Origin: Aquanectria penicillioides
Taxonomy: Eukaryota > Ascomycota > Sordariomycetes > Hypocreales > Nectriaceae
Length of the DNA: 64,000 nucleotides
Assembly (NCBI GenBank): GCA_003415625.1
Contig: PYIU01000001.1
Coordinates: 5,208,746-5,272,745, forward strand
Direction of reading: 5' to 3'
The notes under the pieces: model-generated
What the model was told of the DNA's origin: nothing
What the model saw: only the letters and a program-made list of their open reading frames with translations
The model's database searches: none
Made by a program: the position numbers and the translations under genes
Shown here: positions 49,415-61,161 of the stretch, in pieces
Layout of the letters: the number at the start of each line of letters is the position of its first letter
Position numbering within the stretch: the first letter of the stretch is position 1

Positions 49415-50404
49415 CTACCTGCCTCTCTTCAATGCCGCAAACCTCGCTTCCAAGTCCTTGATATCCGGAACATCTCCATCAGGACCCTTCTTCTTTGCTG
49501 CCGCTTCCATCTTGCTATTTGGTTTCAATTCCACTGACCCCAGTGTCACCTTTGGGTGCACGTTGTCCGTGGTCATCCTCGGAGGCGTCACTGTCACCGG
49601 GCTCTTCGGTCCTCCCAGATTCTTCTTGATGGGCGTCGCAATCGTCTTCACGTTCTCGGCCAGAAGAGGGTCTGCAAGAACCTTTTGCTCCTTACCACCA
49701 GCTTCGTCGTCGTCGTCGTCGTCGTCTTCGTCTCCCACCAGGTCATCCGCGTCCAATAGCTCCGGCGGTGGCGTGGTCCTCTCCCGCTTGGGCCAGTCAA
49801 CACCGTACGCCTTGGCAATCTCCTCCAGGTATCCCACGACCAGCTCTTCCCGTGGAGGTTCTACGCTCAGTTTCTTGACCACCTTGGGGTTGACCTTTCC
49901 GTCCGAGTTTTCCATCGCCACGAGGACAAACTCCTTGCCGTACTTCTCTCCCAGCAGCACCCGTACCGTTGCCAACTCCTTAATCTCCGTCTTGGGCGCA
50001 GCGTAGATGAGACTTTTGATAGCCTCCTCCAAGCCTGGATCGCAAGTCGGTGCCTCCATCAGCCCCGCACGGGCGAGTAGAAGCTCACAGTACAGCTCTA
50101 GGATCTCGTGTAGCTCGCTGGTGATGTCGGATCGGATAATGTTCTCGACGCGGATACGTGCAGAGTCTACTTTTCCAGCCTCGAGGAGCTGGGCCATAGC
50201 CCTTCTATTCGTCTTTCCGAGCTGCTCATCGCGCTGCTGGACCATGCGGAGGCGCGCGACGGTGAGCTTGAGCTGGACCTTGATTTTGGTCTGCGCGGAG
50301 GGGACGTGATTAGCAATTGCGTCACTGGCTCATGTGGCTCCATGGCATGGCGGGGTAGCGCGGGGATGATAGCTCACCAGCAGAGAGGCACTGGGAGGCG
50401 GCAT
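49415..50404 (-). CDS. IST1: Ist1, ESCRT-III-related regulator of Vps4
   Basis: Exons 50404-50378 and 50290-49415 give 300 residues (yeast 298). Exon 1 encodes only MPPPSASLL. The Ist1 helical domain spans about residues 10-175: KIKVQLKLTVARLRMVQQRD, RRAMAQLLEAGKVDSARIRV and ENIIRSDITSELHEILELYC. It ends at VVGYLEEIAKAYGVDWPKRE. A poly-Asp stretch (DEDDDDDDDEAGG) and a Lys/Pro-rich tail follow. The last residues (DIKDLEARFAALKRGR) resemble the MIT-interacting motif that binds Vps4-type MIT domains. Ist1 with Did2 regulates Vps4 and ESCRT-III during multivesicular-body sorting on endosomes. Confidence 0.94.
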
Positions 50405-51059
50405 GGCGAGATGATTAGCAGGTGCTGTCGCTGAATCGAGCAAGGTGATGGCCAGCGAAGATGTGAACCGGCGCAAGATCACCGGTATCCCGCGTCTTAT
50501 GAGGGCGGAGAGGCGGCTGCGACAGTGGTGTTGACAAGGCAGACATCAAAAGGGTCCATGGACCTATGAGCTCACACCAGCCTCAGCCCCACCACCACTT
50601 TGGGCCCCAGCATGAGAGCTTCATCGCACACAGACACTGCGCGCGGCCAGTAAGGCAGCCCTGGAAATCGCCGCCTGCTAAACCTTAGGCAGCCATCAAA
50701 GGCCTTGGATAAGTGACGCATTGCAAATTGAATGATACAAAATGGATGTGATGTCAAATCAACACCCTTGACATGTTACTGCTCTGTCCTAATTATCCCA
50801 CAATTGAACGCAGCCTATGGTACACTTCCGTAACCGAAACCACCCGGGAAATATGCAGCTCTGTCCACAGGTGACAACCCGTACCCGATGCTGCGGCAAA
50901 GCTCCAGATAACCGTAAGAGATCTTTCATCGCCATAAACGCCGTGACCAAATCCAACGGCCATATATGCTAGTACACTGGCCGAATCATCCTTTTGCTAT
51001 GGTTTCATCCCCCTCCACTCCAAGGTGCAAAAGACGACCCATCCCATCTACACGACTGT
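50405..51059. other. Intergenic spacer between IST1 (5' end) and NMA111 (3' end)
   Basis: These 655 nt hold the IST1 promoter and NMA111 3' UTR. Nothing else is visible. Confidence 0.5.
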
Positions 51060-54000
51060 CTAAATCATCTCGGCATCCCTAGCGATCGGGGGCACACCAT
51101 CTGTAGCCTCACCTGAGATTACCTCCTTGCCTTCATATGTAACCCGTCGCCATCCGCATGCTTCATTGCTATCCTTGATCAACTCCAAAGTGGGGAAGTA
51201 ATGCTCGTTCTTCTTCATCGTGATAACCCAGGGCACACAATCGAAGGTGACTGCCTTAAGCCGGAAGTCTGTAACAGGTTAGATCTAAAGTTTCAAGGCG
51301 ATGAAACGTGTCAGAAGGGGCAGACATACAAGTGTTATCGGGAATTTCTCTGGTAGCAGCGATAAACGATGCGAGGTCGGGGGTGGGAGTATCATTCACA
51401 TGAGTGATGAAATTCGTGGGTGCGACACCGTACTGATAAGCGGGCGAGCCACGGATTCGGCTTGACACGTAGACCTCGCTGTGCAACTTGCTGATTTGCT
51501 GTCGAACAGCTTGGTGAGGCCTGTGCAGAATCGCACCACAGAATGAGACTGCATGGTCGGTTTCTGTGTCGTTTGCCGAAACTGTCGGAAGTTGGAGGTG
51601 CATCTCGTCGCACTCTCGGACAATCACGGCATCAAGGACCTCATGCGAGTACATGACATCGAAGTCAGAAATAGTGGTACATATCTTACCGTTCAATGTC
51701 AGGACGATATCACCTTCAAGCAGCGAAACAGGGTGGTCGGCCCGCTCGAATGCCCGTTTGCTGACCATGAAGAGCTGATGATGCGATCGGTTGGCCTGGG
51801 TAACCTTCTTGATCCATTCGTCCGAGACACCCATCACAGAAGCCTGTGACATCTGGATAGCCCTGAATTCGACTGAAAGAATGCACAGCTTGGGTGTTTC
51901 TCCTTTCTGGATAGTCTCAATGACAGGGAGCAACGTCTTGGTGCCCAGGCCCAGGTAGTACTCCTCGTCCCGCTGGCTGCAAGGTGAACGCTCTCCGAGG
52001 TACGAGAGCCAAAGGGCCTGCACGGTGCCATCGGGGGCGACAAGAACACCGCTGTTGCACTGAGAGCCGAGGTTGCTGTCGATGGTAATGGCGTCGACGT
52101 TGACAGCCCTGTATCGGGGAGCGCCCGAGTTTGCGGGGATGGCAACAGCCGTAATTTCAGTAACATTGGTCGAGCCATGCACAACACGACCGATGCGGTT
52201 GTATCCAAGGAAATAGGTCTTAGCGCCTTGGGTGAGGACTTCGTTGCTGAGACGAGCGCTCTTTACGGGCGCGTCGACGAGCGACGGGTCGTACTGCACG
52301 ATAGCATAGTTTTGAAGGGGATGCAAGAACACGACCTTGCCATCTATAATGATAGAGTCCGCAATAGTAACGGTGATATCGCAAAGGTCGTAGGGAACAA
52401 TGGCTCTGGAAATCAGGACCAGACCCTTCTCGGCATCGATGACGAGACCCATGCCCCACCTTCGGTTCTTGGGGAATCCATCAAGCTTCACTGGCATGGT
52501 GCAGTTGATGTGAACAAAGCTTTTGATCAGGTCGGCGATGCCTGGGTGGGGCATGTGGTCCAGCTCAATGAAAGAGGCCGATCGTCGAGCTGGGGGCACT
52601 GGAGGCAGGGGATCACCTAGATCACTGAAATCCCAAACACCACTCTCGTCATTTCGAACCGCCATCTTCATCTTGGAGGACCAGTGGCGGTCCACGTAAA
52701 CAATGGTCGTGTTCAGAGTGTGCAGGTCGCGTAAATGCTTGTAACTAACCACGATCCTAGCACGGTCCGGGATGCCGTTCATCACCTCAACAAATGTCTT
52801 GAGGTCTGGGACCTTCTTGTGGTCCACGGTCTGGAGGATCCAGCCATTGTCAGAGTTATCGAAGCGGAAGGATCCGGCAGATTCACAGACATAGACACCC
52901 TTAACGGGGACAGCATAGAGTCTCGCTTGCTGGTAAGAGAGATCGTGGAAGCTGGCACCAGCCACAGTGACAAAGCGGTCAGGAGTGATCTTGTGGAGGT
53001 CTCCAACCTCGATGTCCACTTCCACATCTTGTCCCCCACGCTGGAGGTGCACCTTGATGGTCTCGCCCACATTGGAGTCGAGGATGTCATCGAGTCTGAT
53101 GAACTGGGTGATGAGCTCTCCGTTGACTTTGATGAGGACATCGCCCTCCTTAATCTTTTGGTCCGAGGGGCCTTGGGGGAGAACAATCTCTGCTACCAGC
53201 ATGTTGGTCTCATCGGGGAACTGCTTTCGCATGGCTGCCTCCCAGTCAGGGGCCAAGCCCAGCCTCCGGCACTCGTCAAACGGCTTCAGGAGAAACTGGC
53301 ACTGGATATCACCTCGAGTGATGGGTTTGCCGGCCTGGATGCACTGGAGGGCTCGCAGAGGTCGGTCGAGGGCAAGAAGTAGTCGGTGGAAGCACCATCG
53401 GATCGGCCGCCAGCCTGCAGAGCGACAGCACAGCCGTCCTTGTTCACAACGGGACTGCCGGAACTTCCTCCACTGGCGGCGGCGTTGGCTTGGTAGTAGC
53501 AAGTGTTGAAGTCACTGTAGCCCTCGCCATATTCGGGGGCGTTTCGATCTAGTCGGCTGATAATGCCAGAAAGGATACTGAGTTTTTCACCAGCGTCGTT
53601 ACCAACGACCCGGATCTCAACACCAACTGATCAAGAAATGTTAACATTGGTCCTCTGCCTCAAATCCACCGCTCTCGAGGGAAAGACGCAGGTTGACTCA
53701 CCTTTGGCAAGGTCAGGACGCAGTTCCAGTCCATCCACCTGCATATACTTGATCGCTTTCGGGTCGTATCGCAGAATGCCAAAGTCGTGAACGGGATCGC
53801 GGTATACGGGGTAGCAATCGACCTCCTCGTGGTTATCAAAGACGCAGTGGCCCCAAAAAGGACCAGCACCGACGACGTGACGGTTGGTTAGGATGTATCT
53901 AGAGAAAGCAAAGCGTTAACGTTATGTCGTAGACGAGCCTCTCACGTTGGGATCAAGTACCCTCGTTCAGAATCGACCACATATCCAGTAGCCTCACTGG

Positions 54001-54297
54001 CTACCGCAGGGTCGGTGTCGAAGGCGCAGGTCTGGCAAAATCGAATGGCGACGACATTGCGTACGACCTTTTGAATGGTGTCCTGCCACTCCCCCAAACT
54101 TCCAGGTGTCCCAATATACATTGCGGTGTGAGGATGAATGTCTTCAGAAATTTCAGAGTGGTCGTCGTATTCGACAATGTCAGGTGTGTTGTCATCAGCC
54201 GAAAGCTTTCCGTTGATGGCCCTCTTCGCCGGGGAACCTGGTCGGGCGAACCCGGGGCCTTTCTCTTGGCCCTTGCCGAGGCCGCAGAACCATTCAT
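51060..54297 (-). CDS. NMA111: HtrA-like nuclear serine protease Nma111; two one-base frame breaks
   Basis: Exons 54297-53961, 53898-53702, 53626-51330 and 51268-51060. Restoring one base at each of two homopolymers gives 1013 residues, the usual family length, and all splice phases then agree. Trypsin-like catalytic motifs are [13 protein letters not shown] (His), [11 protein letters not shown] (Asp) and [17 protein letters not shown] (Ser). PDZ domains follow ([20 protein letters not shown]). A second degenerate protease-PDZ half comes next ([40 protein letters not shown]), as in all Nma111 proteins. Yeast Nma111 is a nuclear protease that cleaves the inhibitor-of-apoptosis protein Bir1. 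Break 1 is the GGGG at 54231-54234, after [10 protein letters not shown]. Break 2 is the GGG at 53370-53372, inside [14 protein letters not shown]. The gene is otherwise complete. Confidence 0.93.
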
Positions 54298-56335
54298 AGC
54301 AGCGGTGTGTATTGAATTGAAATAGAGAATGGGACGATAGGGACGAGAAAAGTGACGCCTTTGGAGGCGAAGATCGAATGCTCGAGCGTCGTCGTGGGAA
54401 GCGAAGGGGACGAAGGGTCGAGATGCTAGGCCTGGAGAACAGGCAGGGCGTGATGCCAAGGGTCGCAGGGTTGGGGTTCGGCGCGACGGGGGACGACAGC
54501 GCATCCAGAGCAGACTGGGAAGCGCGGATGAAGGAAGGACAAGAGGATGATTAAAACAAAAACAAAAACAAAAGTTGGATGCTGGACTAGATCACACAGC
54601 GCATGTGACGACGACCAGGCTGAACGATCTGGGGGAAAAAAAAGACACACAGTCCACACCTTTTGCGATGTACAGTACGGTACAGTGCACGCTGGACCTG
54701 GAGCCTTGGCTTTGGCCTTGGCTTTGGCCTCGCCGCGAGGGTGGATCAGCAGGATTATTGCATAAGGCCCAACTTCGCGGCCCCGGGACAGTGGGTCCCC
54801 AACGCCACGCTTTCGTCCATCCTTTTTAGCAATCAGAGAGTTGAGAGCGACGACAGGCCACAGCCTAGGCCTGGGGAAGACTGGGCACGCAACTTTCGGA
54901 ATGCTCAGCAGGCATGCACACTGTCAATCGCGCCCCCTGGCCCCCTCCCCCCCTGCACCCAGTGCAACCACCAGGGTGGCTTCAGGGGATCGCTCATGGA
55001 GGGCTCGGAGAGGGCTTCGGCGAGCGCTCAGGGGGGGCGATCCGCTACATCATCTCACTTCCAGCTGCTCCGGGGCTACCTATCACGGTCCCCGAGTGCC
55101 ACTCTAAAGGCGCTGCCAGGACCTTCTAGTGCCACCACTTTGGGCCTCTGGGGGCGACGTTACCCACTAACGAGGTCACCTTATGTAAGGCAACGCCACA
55201 GTGCATGCCCGCCCTTCAATTGTGCAGCTCCATGACACCCACTGGCATCAATCTGGCTCACGCTACCCAGGAGATGGGACGACAGACGACGACGAGAACT
55301 CCCACCGCAACTTCATCTTTTGTCGACGCAACCCAACATCCGAGATAGGCTTCATCCCGATGGAACCAGCGGCATTTTTATTCGCACTACTACCAGTTAC
55401 CGGTTTGTTTTCTCCCGCCGACCTTCCCGAGGTGCCAATCCGCCGTCGTCGAGTTTCCGTCGAGGCTTCATGCAGTTTTCCCCTCTCCAACCCGATCCCA
55501 CACAAACGTAAAGGTGTGGGCTCCCGCAAAAGTGTGTGTGGCACAACACCAACCAGCTTTCGATTTAGCCTCTTACCCGTTTTCTCTCAACGTGGTGGTG
55601 GCGGTTGAGACGCTTCCCTCTGGAGGCGTGCTTACATACGCTTCTCATTCCTCGGTGCTGCGCCGTGGAAGCGGCGCACACACAAACAGTGGCATTGAAG
55701 CCCGGTTGGGACTATCCCATGTATGTCTTATATCTAGCACACCTTCAGCCGCCTTTTCGCACCTATATCTGTTTCTGCTAGCCGCGCACGCGTCTCGGTC
55801 CCAGGCCCAGCTGACCTTGTTTTCTCGATAGAGGTGGGCGTCACTGATACCCTCGAACCTGCGCGCCCTCACGCTCAAGCCCGGCCTGGCTCTGTCTTGC
55901 GCGCCATCACAGCCGTGGACGGCGGCGTCGATGTTGCGTTCCGCGCGGTGGCCGGCTCTGCCGAATCGGTAACAGGGGGGCCGGAGAGACATTTCATGCA
56001 TGCATCCAAGACAACAGCCGTCCTTTGAGACACGGAGGCTAGCGTGGACGGTTCCGGCACAGTAAGTCCAGTGCCATCGCAGTCTCCGTTGCACCACATT
56101 CTAATCACAGGTGACCTGAACACGTCTCGTGCAATGCGTACAAGGTGGGTGGTGTGTTGCGTAAACTGCAAACCAGAGAGCCACGTCGTCCGGAGCCTTG
56201 AAGAATCCCTTGCGTGACTATCCATACTATGCGCTGCTCCCTCGTATCCCGAAATCTTTGGCCCCCTCCATCATCCCCACAGTGATCACCAGGTCATAAA
56301 GTTTTCTTTCCTCTCCGAAGGGGGTCATATCAAAC
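54298..56335. other. Intergenic region between NMA111 (5' end) and ferroportin (3' end)
   Basis: No gene is supported in 2.0 kb. A 12-bp unit (CTTGGCTTTGGC) is repeated in tandem at about 54705-54729. ORFs are present on both strands but without domains; the longest (54663-55235, +) does not continue across plausible splice sites. Confidence 0.5.
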
Positions 56336-58228
56336 TCAGTCTCTTCGTCTCTGTGTGATACCTTGAAGCAACTCCTCTGTCGATCGCTGCCTCTTCTCTG
56401 GATGTGAAATGCACGCAGGCCAATGGATGAGATGTCCGCGTCGCTTCCTCACAAATCGTGTGCACAGTGCCCACGCACAAAAGACGGACGCGACGCTCAA
56501 GGTAGCTAGCCACTTGAACTGGTCAGGGGACGAGAGAGCAACGGTCATTGAATATGCAAGCATCGAGCACAAGCCTTGCCAACTTGCTTCTTGAGCGCCG
56601 AAAGCACCTCGGACCTCTGCTTCAACCTCCTACGGCCGCCATCAGTGGCATGATCATCTTTCTTTGGGTGAGCGTAGCTTACCTCTTGAATAACAATTTG
56701 GGTAGAGAGATCAAACCCCCAGAGGCCTATGCGGCTTAGCATTGTACCGCCTACGAGGCCTAAATTTGAGATAAGGGTATTGTCCGAGTACTGCCAGAAA
56801 ATAGACATGCCCACTGCCAAACAACCAACTTGCCAAGTTGAGAACCAGAGCGCTGCACGCACAGGTCCAATTTTCCCAATCAACCACGGAGCGATCCAGG
56901 TGGCTAGAACTTCAAAGGTCACCGAAACCGTCCTTGCTGTGGCAATCTGACTCGAGGAGTAGCCAGTGGCGAGCAAGTAGGTCACCATCTGCCCGCCAAA
57001 GGCCAACACCGTCAAGTACAACAGTGCACAAGCAAATGAAGGTATGAAGGCTGCGTGTCCAAAGTACAACGCCATATCTTGGCCAACCTTTTTGACGGCC
57101 TGTGTGATGGAACTCCAGTGCAATCCACGTGCTCTGTCCTCACTTTGGTCGTGTTCCGGTGTGAGGCTGGGCATGGCCTTTGGTTGCTGCAACTCTGGGA
57201 CTTGATAGTAAACCTTTGGGAATTAGCCGAACATCCCGTAAACTTGCCGACTGCTTGAATCATACCCTGGCGATGGAAAAGTACTCAACGACTACCGAGA
57301 TACAGTTCATTCCTAGATTTACAAGAATAGCAGTTTCTGTTGAGATGCCATCCACGATACCAATGAAGAATGGGCCAAACAGCTTGCATAGAAGATCTAT
57401 TCGTCTCATTTGAGAGTTCATGGCTGTGTTGTAGGATGTGTTAGTAGAGCAGTCGGTGCCGGATGGCGAATAGTAGTAAATCTCACCCCTTAGTGCAACG
57501 GCATCTTCTTTAGCGACAACAACAACCTATTGAGAAGAGATGAGATATTCTGTCTGTCTGATTCGTGAACACGGGAGACTTACCCAGTCTCTCTCGACAG
57601 ACACGAGATTCATCATAGCGGCCAGGTTCTCAACGCAAGCCATAACAACTAACATGGCAAGCAAGCCAATCCTAAGCTCTTGGGAAATCAATTGTCCCCT
57701 TCCAAGAATAAGGAAGATGATGCATGATGCTGCGACGACAAGCCGTTGCAGGACTGTGCTGTGTTAGCCAAAAACAATTCAACCGTCCAGCAATGGCAGT
57801 GTGACCGCACTAATTGACAACCGGACAACCTTTAGCCGATCTTCGCGGTCGATGTACTGTCCGACAAGAGAAGACAAAAGAATGGACGATGCGCCGCGGA
57901 CCATCGCGTACACCGACATCGGCAGCAAGGTGCCAGGGAAGATCGCGGCTAGGTATAAGACACTGCCGAATTCGAAAACGCGAGAATTGCATGTTGACAG
58001 GAAATGCGAGACATAAAGACGGCGCGAACTGTTGCGAAGCGTCCAAGTTCCCTCCATCTGAGAATGGGAACCTCTATTGCGAACGGCGGACGCGTCGTGC
58101 GATAACGACGATTGACCTTGGCCATGGCCATTGTGTGATGGCGGCCTGCGAAGGGAGGCGAGCAAGGGCGTCGACTCGTCCTCACCATCGGGCGCTGTGG
58201 GCGTCATTGGGTCGACTGGCTGGTACAT
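56336..58228 (-). CDS. Ferroportin-like iron exporter (SLC40 family)
   Basis: Six exons: 58228-57811, 57753-57584, 57526-57487, 57423-57266, 57213-56683 and 56629-56336. They keep phase throughout and give 536 residues. A polar, Ser-rich N-terminus of about 75 residues precedes LYVSHFLSTCNSRVFEFGSV, the first-span motif of ferroportins. Then come SVYAMVRGASSILLSSLVGQ with YIDREDRLKVVR, the MNLVSVERDW motif, MNSQMRRIDLLCKLFGPFFI, TYLLATGYSSSQIATARTVS and LSRIGLWGFDLSTQIVIQEE with VRGAFGAQEA. These match SLC40 order, in which the VERDW and R/D-rich segments are conserved. Family members export ferrous iron across plasma or organelle membranes. The metal and location in fungi are not established here. 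Exon 3 is 40 nt. Confidence 0.88.
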
Positions 58229-60636
58229 TTTGTGAAGATAAAAGATCACGAACTCGCCCGATTCAATTGATCAGCTCATTGCGATGCCAAAAGTGGGATG
58301 TAGTTGGAATGAGGTTTCGGGCTGTTGTGCCTCAAACAAAACCCGCGACGGCGGCTTTCGGCGGTGCACCCGACACCGGCAACTGGCCCATCCCATCAGG
58401 TGATTACTTCCCGCTCGGTCTCGAGCACTGCCGGCCCCAGTTCCTCCACAATCAACACCGATAGTCGGCATATTCCCGACAATTCCCAACAGAGTAGCAT
58501 TTTCGACACTATTCCTTGACAATTGAACATCGACCCTGGTATTGTTTGGCTATCGGGCTTGTTCGTTTAGGCTGGGTGTAACCCCAACAATACTACACCG
58601 ATATTCCCAAGTCACATGGCTAGGATCCGGTTTTGGATTGCCGCCGAGTTAACTTCATTCAATGAATTATTTGCATTGACCGCTAGACCTCTTGAGTCCG
58701 TTGGTCTGAGCTACCCTACACTCGACATGGCGTTATTTTGACCGAGGATACATCTCGAAAGTCTTGAGCAGCAATTGATCAGAAGACCAATGAGGAACTC
58801 ACTTGTGTATCAGGTATCAACGGACACTTTTTCTTAGTGTGGGCTATCTCGTACACTTATTTTCATACATATACCCATACGCTTAGCGCTTTCAAAGCTT
58901 GGTCACATCTCCGTGAATAGAGGAGGGAAACTGAGATCTCAAAACAGAAAGACCAGAAATTATAATGAAAGACAACGTGACTTAAGTAATAAATGCAGTG
59001 GAATAAATCCACCTTATCAGAGGGAGAAATATGTCTGTCACAGCTGTACTCAGAAGGATGTCAATTGCGCGATTGTGGTGATTACTGTGGGGATGAAACT
59101 TATCAGTTATTCTATCGTGATCCGATGGTTCAATCCGGGCCTACTGATGACAGCTCTACTTCTTCCATCACTGACTACACTACATCAAATTTCCCGGCTT
59201 ATTTTCCTCATAACTCATGTATACCTAGTCATTCAGCTTTCGTGTGGCTGAGTGGAACCCACTGCTGTGGTCATAAGTCTGTAAAGGACACAGAGGTGCA
59301 CAAAATAGAAAGTCTTTGAAATGAAACTTGGGAGGCAATATTGAATTAACTAATCTCTTTATCTTGAAGTCCTGCCGTTTGGGCAAAAGTTCCGCAAGGG
59401 ACCAGGTGGTCTGCGTCGTGCAACCCCAACTGCTCACAATGCTGCTGTCGACTTCATCGATTGATTGACGTTCTCGAATAAGTCACCAATCTTACTCTTG
59501 ACGGATATTACATTTAAACATCTATCTATGGGTTATTTAGTGAGTGCAGGGTAAGCCAAGGTTTTGCTTGTGTTTTCCCTACCCAACCCAGCAATGAGCG
59601 TCTCCGATATCTATGTATTAATAAGTAGCATTTATATTAGCGACTGAAACTTAGCATAATCTCAGCCTGGAAGCCGTGCTATCCATTGAAACTCATATTG
59701 AGGTTTGACGTTTATAAAAGCGAATAACAACTGGCAGCGCATGCACCAACACTTGAACTCCTACTGCTAAGCATCGAGCGAACTTCTATACATTATCAAA
59801 TTACGAACAATGAATGCTAGATAATCGTTACCCCAGCCATTGCCATTCTCCCAATGCATTTCTAGATGCACGAGAAGTCGTTTATACAGTAGCAGCATGT
59901 ATCCCCCTCTTAGACGTGCATTAATGCGACCTACAGGCCTCACAGTTCTGGCAATGAGTGTTCACCCCTCCGCATTTAGGCATGTGAGACTCACTATCGT
60001 TCACCACTTCCTCTACTCGCTTAGTAAATAGTTATACTGCTCCTCAGACTGTCTCGTTTTGAATCACGGCTGAGAGCTTCGATTCTCTTATCACCGCAGG
60101 GGTTCTCGCTCTCGCCCTAGGAAACCCTCAATTGTCCATCCTCCACGGCCTAATTTCAACTATCCGAGACACCAACTGCTTAGGCCGGCCTTTTATACCG
60201 AGTACCTTTTGCTGTCAGATTTCAGATTTCAATGAATCAAGTCATATAGTTTTATATGTGCCGGTTTATTTTACTGAAGTATTATTTATTGTGTACAAGC
60301 AACCTATGGGCCTCAGAGCTCGTCGCTTCGTGATGCGAGTTTGGCTTCTCCAAACCACTTTCTAGCGGCTTTGACTTGTTCAGTCAGAAATCTTCCACAG
60401 TGGTCAATCTAAGTTCGAAACTGCGCTACAAAGAATTTTCTTGGTCCTTCCAAATGATACATTTAAGACGGGAAGCTGACCAAAATAGATAGGCCTATCT
60501 CGAGATTGAGATATCGGCCTGTTTTATTGACGGACGGCAGCTGGAACCCATCTGTCCCCTAGTAGCATTTCCTTATTTTTGACCCAGCTTCGCTCACATT
60601 TCAACACCCTTCACCAAGACCCAATCTATTATCAAG
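58229..60636. other. AT-rich intergenic region with a possible gene relic
   Basis: A 2.4-kb interval, AT-rich from about 58600 onward. The only ORF with protein-like character is 58993-59319 (+), described separately. The remainder has no supportable gene, and I see no terminal repeats or transposase motifs. Confidence 0.5.
58993..59319 (+). pseudogene. Possible relic of a cysteine-rich protein gene
   Basis: A 108-codon ORF reads, in part, SEGCQLRDCGDYCGDETYQL, then FYRDPMVQSGPTDDSSTSSI and GTHCCGHKS. Composition is plausible for a secreted protein: paired Cys, Tyr/Asp/Ser-rich, few basic runs. There is no signal peptide, the start codon context is poor and codons are A/T-ending, unlike neighbouring genes. 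I found no splice partner upstream or downstream. It could be a chance ORF or a fragment of a decayed gene; I assign no function. Confidence 0.25.
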
Positions 60637-61161
60637 ATGAAGTTCACTGCCGTTCCCGTCCTCGTGGCTTACCTCTCAGGTATAGGCTCAGCTGCCCTAG
60701 CAGCAGAAGGAGCCGGGGATGCCGGAGTGACGATTTGCAAGAATGACAGGCTTAACCCACCATGCACCACTCTAACCCCTCGCATTGGTAGTTGTAGTAT
60801 GTTGCCCCTTAGTTCCACACATCTTCTTAGACCCCTCCGCATTATTTAAAATAGTTCCCTTGGTCAATCTTTGCAACAACAGACAATTTCTCAGCAGGCT
60901 ATAACGTGGTGTCTAGCATCTCCATTCCTTCTAGCTTGGGTTATTGTATCTTCTTCCAGTAAGCCAGCCCGGTTTTCTATCCTTCGCGAAGAATTCCAGG
61001 TCTTTGTACCCTTTTGATAAGACATGTCGATGAACATGATCAGGGACTACAACAGTCGGGGTAATCGACTCGATTCTGATGCTAAGAACTTGCAAGATCT
61101 GTGGACATACTGGAGAAAGTTCAACGACCAGCTTAGCTCATGCATCTGCTTTGGACAGTGA
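60637..61161 (+). CDS. Small secreted cysteine-containing protein (effector-like)
   Basis: Exons 60637-60796, 60883-60958 and 61044-61161 give 117 residues. A signal peptide is clear (MKFTAVPVLVAYLSGIGSAA, cut after about residue 22). The mature part has six Cys: VTICKNDRLNPPCTTLTPR, IGSC, LGYCIFF and SSCICFGQ at the C-terminus. The spacing, with repeated F/Y-N-D and S-S segments (FSAGYNVVSSIS, FNDQLSS), resembles small fungal secreted proteins with a crystallin-like fold. That is an impression, not a search result. Acceptor of intron 1 could also be 15 nt downstream, in the same phase. The gene sits alone in AT-rich DNA, more than 2 kb from the upstream coding gene and 1 kb from the next. 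Expression and function are unknown. Confidence 0.72.

Noticed and set aside
52735..53382. 215-codon plus-strand ORF opposite NMA111
   Set aside because: Antisense shadow of a GC-rich coding exon; no domain and no independent start context.
59126..59139. B-box-like GGTTCAATCC suggesting a tRNA
   Set aside because: No acceptor stem, A box or anticodon arm can be folded around it.
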